Positions 62,741 to 64,000 of a stretch of 64,000 nucleotides of DNA are shown here, piece by piece (the stretch's first letter is position 1; each line of letters opens with the position of its first letter). The position numbers were made by a program, and so were the translations under genes. This stretch comes from Methanolobus vulcani. Lineage in GTDB: Archaea; Halobacteriota; Methanosarcinia; Methanosarcinales; Methanosarcinaceae. The DNA is taken from assembly GCF_006546655.1 (NCBI RefSeq), contig NZ_VIAQ01000015.1:62001-126000 (forward strand). The letters run 5' to 3'. The notes under the pieces were generated by a model. The model was given only the letters and a program-made list of their open reading frames with translations. It searched no databases and was not told where the DNA came from.

Positions 62741-63079
62741 TTAGAGTGCTTCTCCGTCTGTTTCTCCTGTACGGATCCTGATGATCTTGGTTACAGGTGT
62801 GATGAATATTTTTCCATCTCCAATGGAACCTGTTGCAGCAACCTTCATGATTATGTCTACAATTTTGTCTACATTATCATCGTCTACTACCATTTCCATC
62901 TTTATCTTTGGCAACAGGTCGACACAGTACTTGCGTCCTCTCCACTGCTGCATAACGCCCTTTTGCTTACCACGGCCTTTTACATCGGTCACGGTTATAC
63001 TTTCAAATCCAGCTTCATCAAGGGCATCCTTGACCTCGTGGATCTTTGTTGGCCTTATTATTGCTTCGATTTTCATCAT
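62741..63079 (-). CDS. glnK: PII nitrogen regulatory protein GlnK
   Basis: 112 residues. The PII fold is clear: IEAIIRPTKIHEVKDALDEAGF, the T-loop VKGRGKQKGVMQQWRGRKYCVDLLPKIKMEMVVDD with a tyrosine in the RGRKY position, and the end GDGKIFITPVTKIIRIRTGETDGEAL. GlnK senses 2-oxoglutarate and ATP/ADP and blocks AmtB when ammonium is plentiful; in methanogens it also acts on glutamine synthetase. It lies six bases after amtB, the usual pair. Confidence 0.95.
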   Translation of the reverse strand: MMKIEAIIRPTKIHEVKDALDEAGFESITVTDVKGRGKQKGVMQQWRGRKYCVDLLPKIKMEMVVDDDNVDKIVDIIMKVAATGSIGDGKIFITPVTKIIRIRTGETDGEAL

Positions 63080-63085
63080 TTAACA

Positions 63086-64000
63086 TCACTCCTTCAGGAT
63101 TGCAAATTCTGGGTATGCACTGATTCCGTGTTCTACTACATCAAGTCCGGCGATCTCGTCTTCTTCAGATACGCGGAGTCCGATAATTGCATCGATTATC
63201 TTGAAGACTATGAATGAGATCACAAATGCCCATACTATACTGAGTATTGCACCTACGACCTGGATCATGAACTGTGCGGTACCGCCGTAGAGAAGTCCTG
63301 CTCCAGCTGCTGTGTATGCTGCATCTGCAAGCATTGAACCATCGCCCTGGCCGAGTGCGAAGATACCTACAGAGATTACTCCCCATGTACCACAGTATCC
63401 GTGTACTGCTACTGCACCGACTGGGTCATCCAGCTTGAGTGTGTTTTCATTGAACATTACACCTGCGTATACTACAATACCTGCAATGATACCTATTACT
63501 ACTGCTGCCCAGTTTGCTACTGAACCACAAGGTGCTGTGATTGCTACAAGACCTGCAAGCATACCGTTTGCAGTAAGTGATGGATCTGGCTTTCCAGTCT
63601 TCATCCAGGTAATTATCATTACCATGATTGCTCCTGCACCTGCTGCAAGGAATGTGTTTACAATAACAAGATTTGCGTATGGGTCGTTTCCATCGAGGGT
63701 ACTACCACCGTTGAATCCTACCCATCCAAGTGCAAGGATAAGTGTACCGAGGAATGCCAGTGGAAGGCTGTGACCTGGAATTGCTACTGCCTTACCATTC
63801 TTGAACTTGCCGATCCTTGGACCTACAATCATTATACCTGCGAGTGCCGAGTATCCACCAATTGAGTGTACAACACTGGAACCTGCAAAGTCATGGAATG
63901 TTTCTCCAATTGCATCGACGAGGAAACCGCTTGTAAGAATTCCTGAACCGCTCCATACCCAGTGTCCGTATACAGGGTAAATGAATGCGACCAACAGGAC
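63086..64000 (-). CDS. amtB: Ammonium transporter AmtB, C-terminal part (cut by window edge)
   Basis: At least 302 residues; the N-terminus is beyond 64000. Family marks: VDAIGETFHDFAGSSVVHSIGGYSALAG, WVGFNGGSTLDGN, ANGMLAGLVAITAPCGSVANWAAVVIG, DPVGAVAVHGYCGTWGVISVGIF and FIVFKIIDAIIGLRVSEEDEIAGLDVVEHGISAYPEF. The twin-histidine pore residues lie in DFAGSSVVHSIG and VAVHGYCGTWG. It is the ammonium channel of the membrane, followed by glnK. The promoter of the pair lies outside the window. Confidence 0.95.
   Translation of the reverse strand, partial: VLLVAFIYPVYGHWVWSGSGILTSGFLVDAIGETFHDFAGSSVVHSIGGYSALAGIMIVGPRIGKFKNGKAVAIPGHSLPLAFLGTLILALGWVGFNGGSTLDGNDPYANLVIVNTFLAAGAGAIMVMIITWMKTGKPDPSLTANGMLAGLVAITAPCGSVANWAAVVIGIIAGIVVYAGVMFNENTLKLDDPVGAVAVHGYCGTWGVISVGIFALGQGDGSMLADAAYTAAGAGLLYGGTAQFMIQVVGAILSIVWAFVISFIVFKIIDAIIGLRVSEEDEIAGLDVVEHGISAYPEFAILKE

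Overview
The window is a piece of a methanogenic archaeon's chromosome, most likely a methylotrophic member of the Methanosarcinaceae (Methanolobus/Methanococcoides-like; the species cannot be named from this sequence alone). Support comes from the MC1 chromosomal protein, HdrC-HdrB heterodisulfide reductase, F420:NADP oxidoreductase, an FrhB-like F420 protein, the archaeal GTP cyclohydrolase MptA, the archaeosine enzyme RaSEA, the split archaeal GMP synthase, a hexulose-phosphate synthase/RraA fusion, a PGF-CTERM-type surface protein and a methanogen-order nif operon (nifH-I1-I2-D-K-E-N).

Layout. 1-13.9 kb is housekeeping: pyrB (cut by the left edge), a DUF5788 protein, the HPS-RraA fusion with a prepilin peptidase, RecQ, GuaAb, RaSEA, ArgB, MC1, MptA, a nucleotidyltransferase, an M20 amidohydrolase and GNAT acetyltransferases. 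A tRNA-Arg(CCT) and hdrCB follow. 15.8-25.9 kb is an ammonium-assimilation block: glnA1, a three-part archaeal glutamate synthase with an FrhB-like iron-sulfur subunit, glnA2 and a further FMN-type glutamate-synthase-like gene. After F420:NADP oxidoreductase and a 1330-residue hybrid sensor kinase comes an envelope region (31-44.6 kb). It holds two acidic secreted proteins, a duplicated module (secreted protein + membrane-anchored winged-helix regulator + C-rich structured RNA + small ORF), a MacB-like ABC exporter with a COG1361-like surface partner, a transglutaminase-like protein and a PGF-CTERM protein. 44.6-48.8 kb holds MarR-MATE and a thiol/iron-sulfur operon (three Rieske proteins, glutaredoxin, FTR-like reductase, nitroreductase). 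48.9-56.5 kb is nifHI1I2DKEN on the minus strand. 56,983-60,192 is a transposon with 23-bp perfect inverted repeats and a 7-bp target duplication, carrying an IS6/IS240-like transposase, cargo genes and a tRNA-like sequence. The window ends with a possible nitrogen-regulated small RNA, a frameshifted receiver/sensor kinase, glnK and amtB (cut by the right edge).

How the parts work together. Ammonium uptake (AmtB), PII signalling (GlnK, NifI1, NifI2), nitrogen fixation (NifHDK, with NifEN for cofactor assembly) and assimilation (two glutamine synthetases and glutamate synthase) lie within about 48 kb. The nifH promoter carries a 21-bp palindrome where transcription should start. A related element at a matching position lies 4.2 kb upstream in front of a structured non-coding stretch, which suggests a co-regulated sRNA. 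The most novel-looking items are the duplicated envelope-sensing module with its covarying C-rich RNA, the sRNA candidate and the cargo-carrying transposon.
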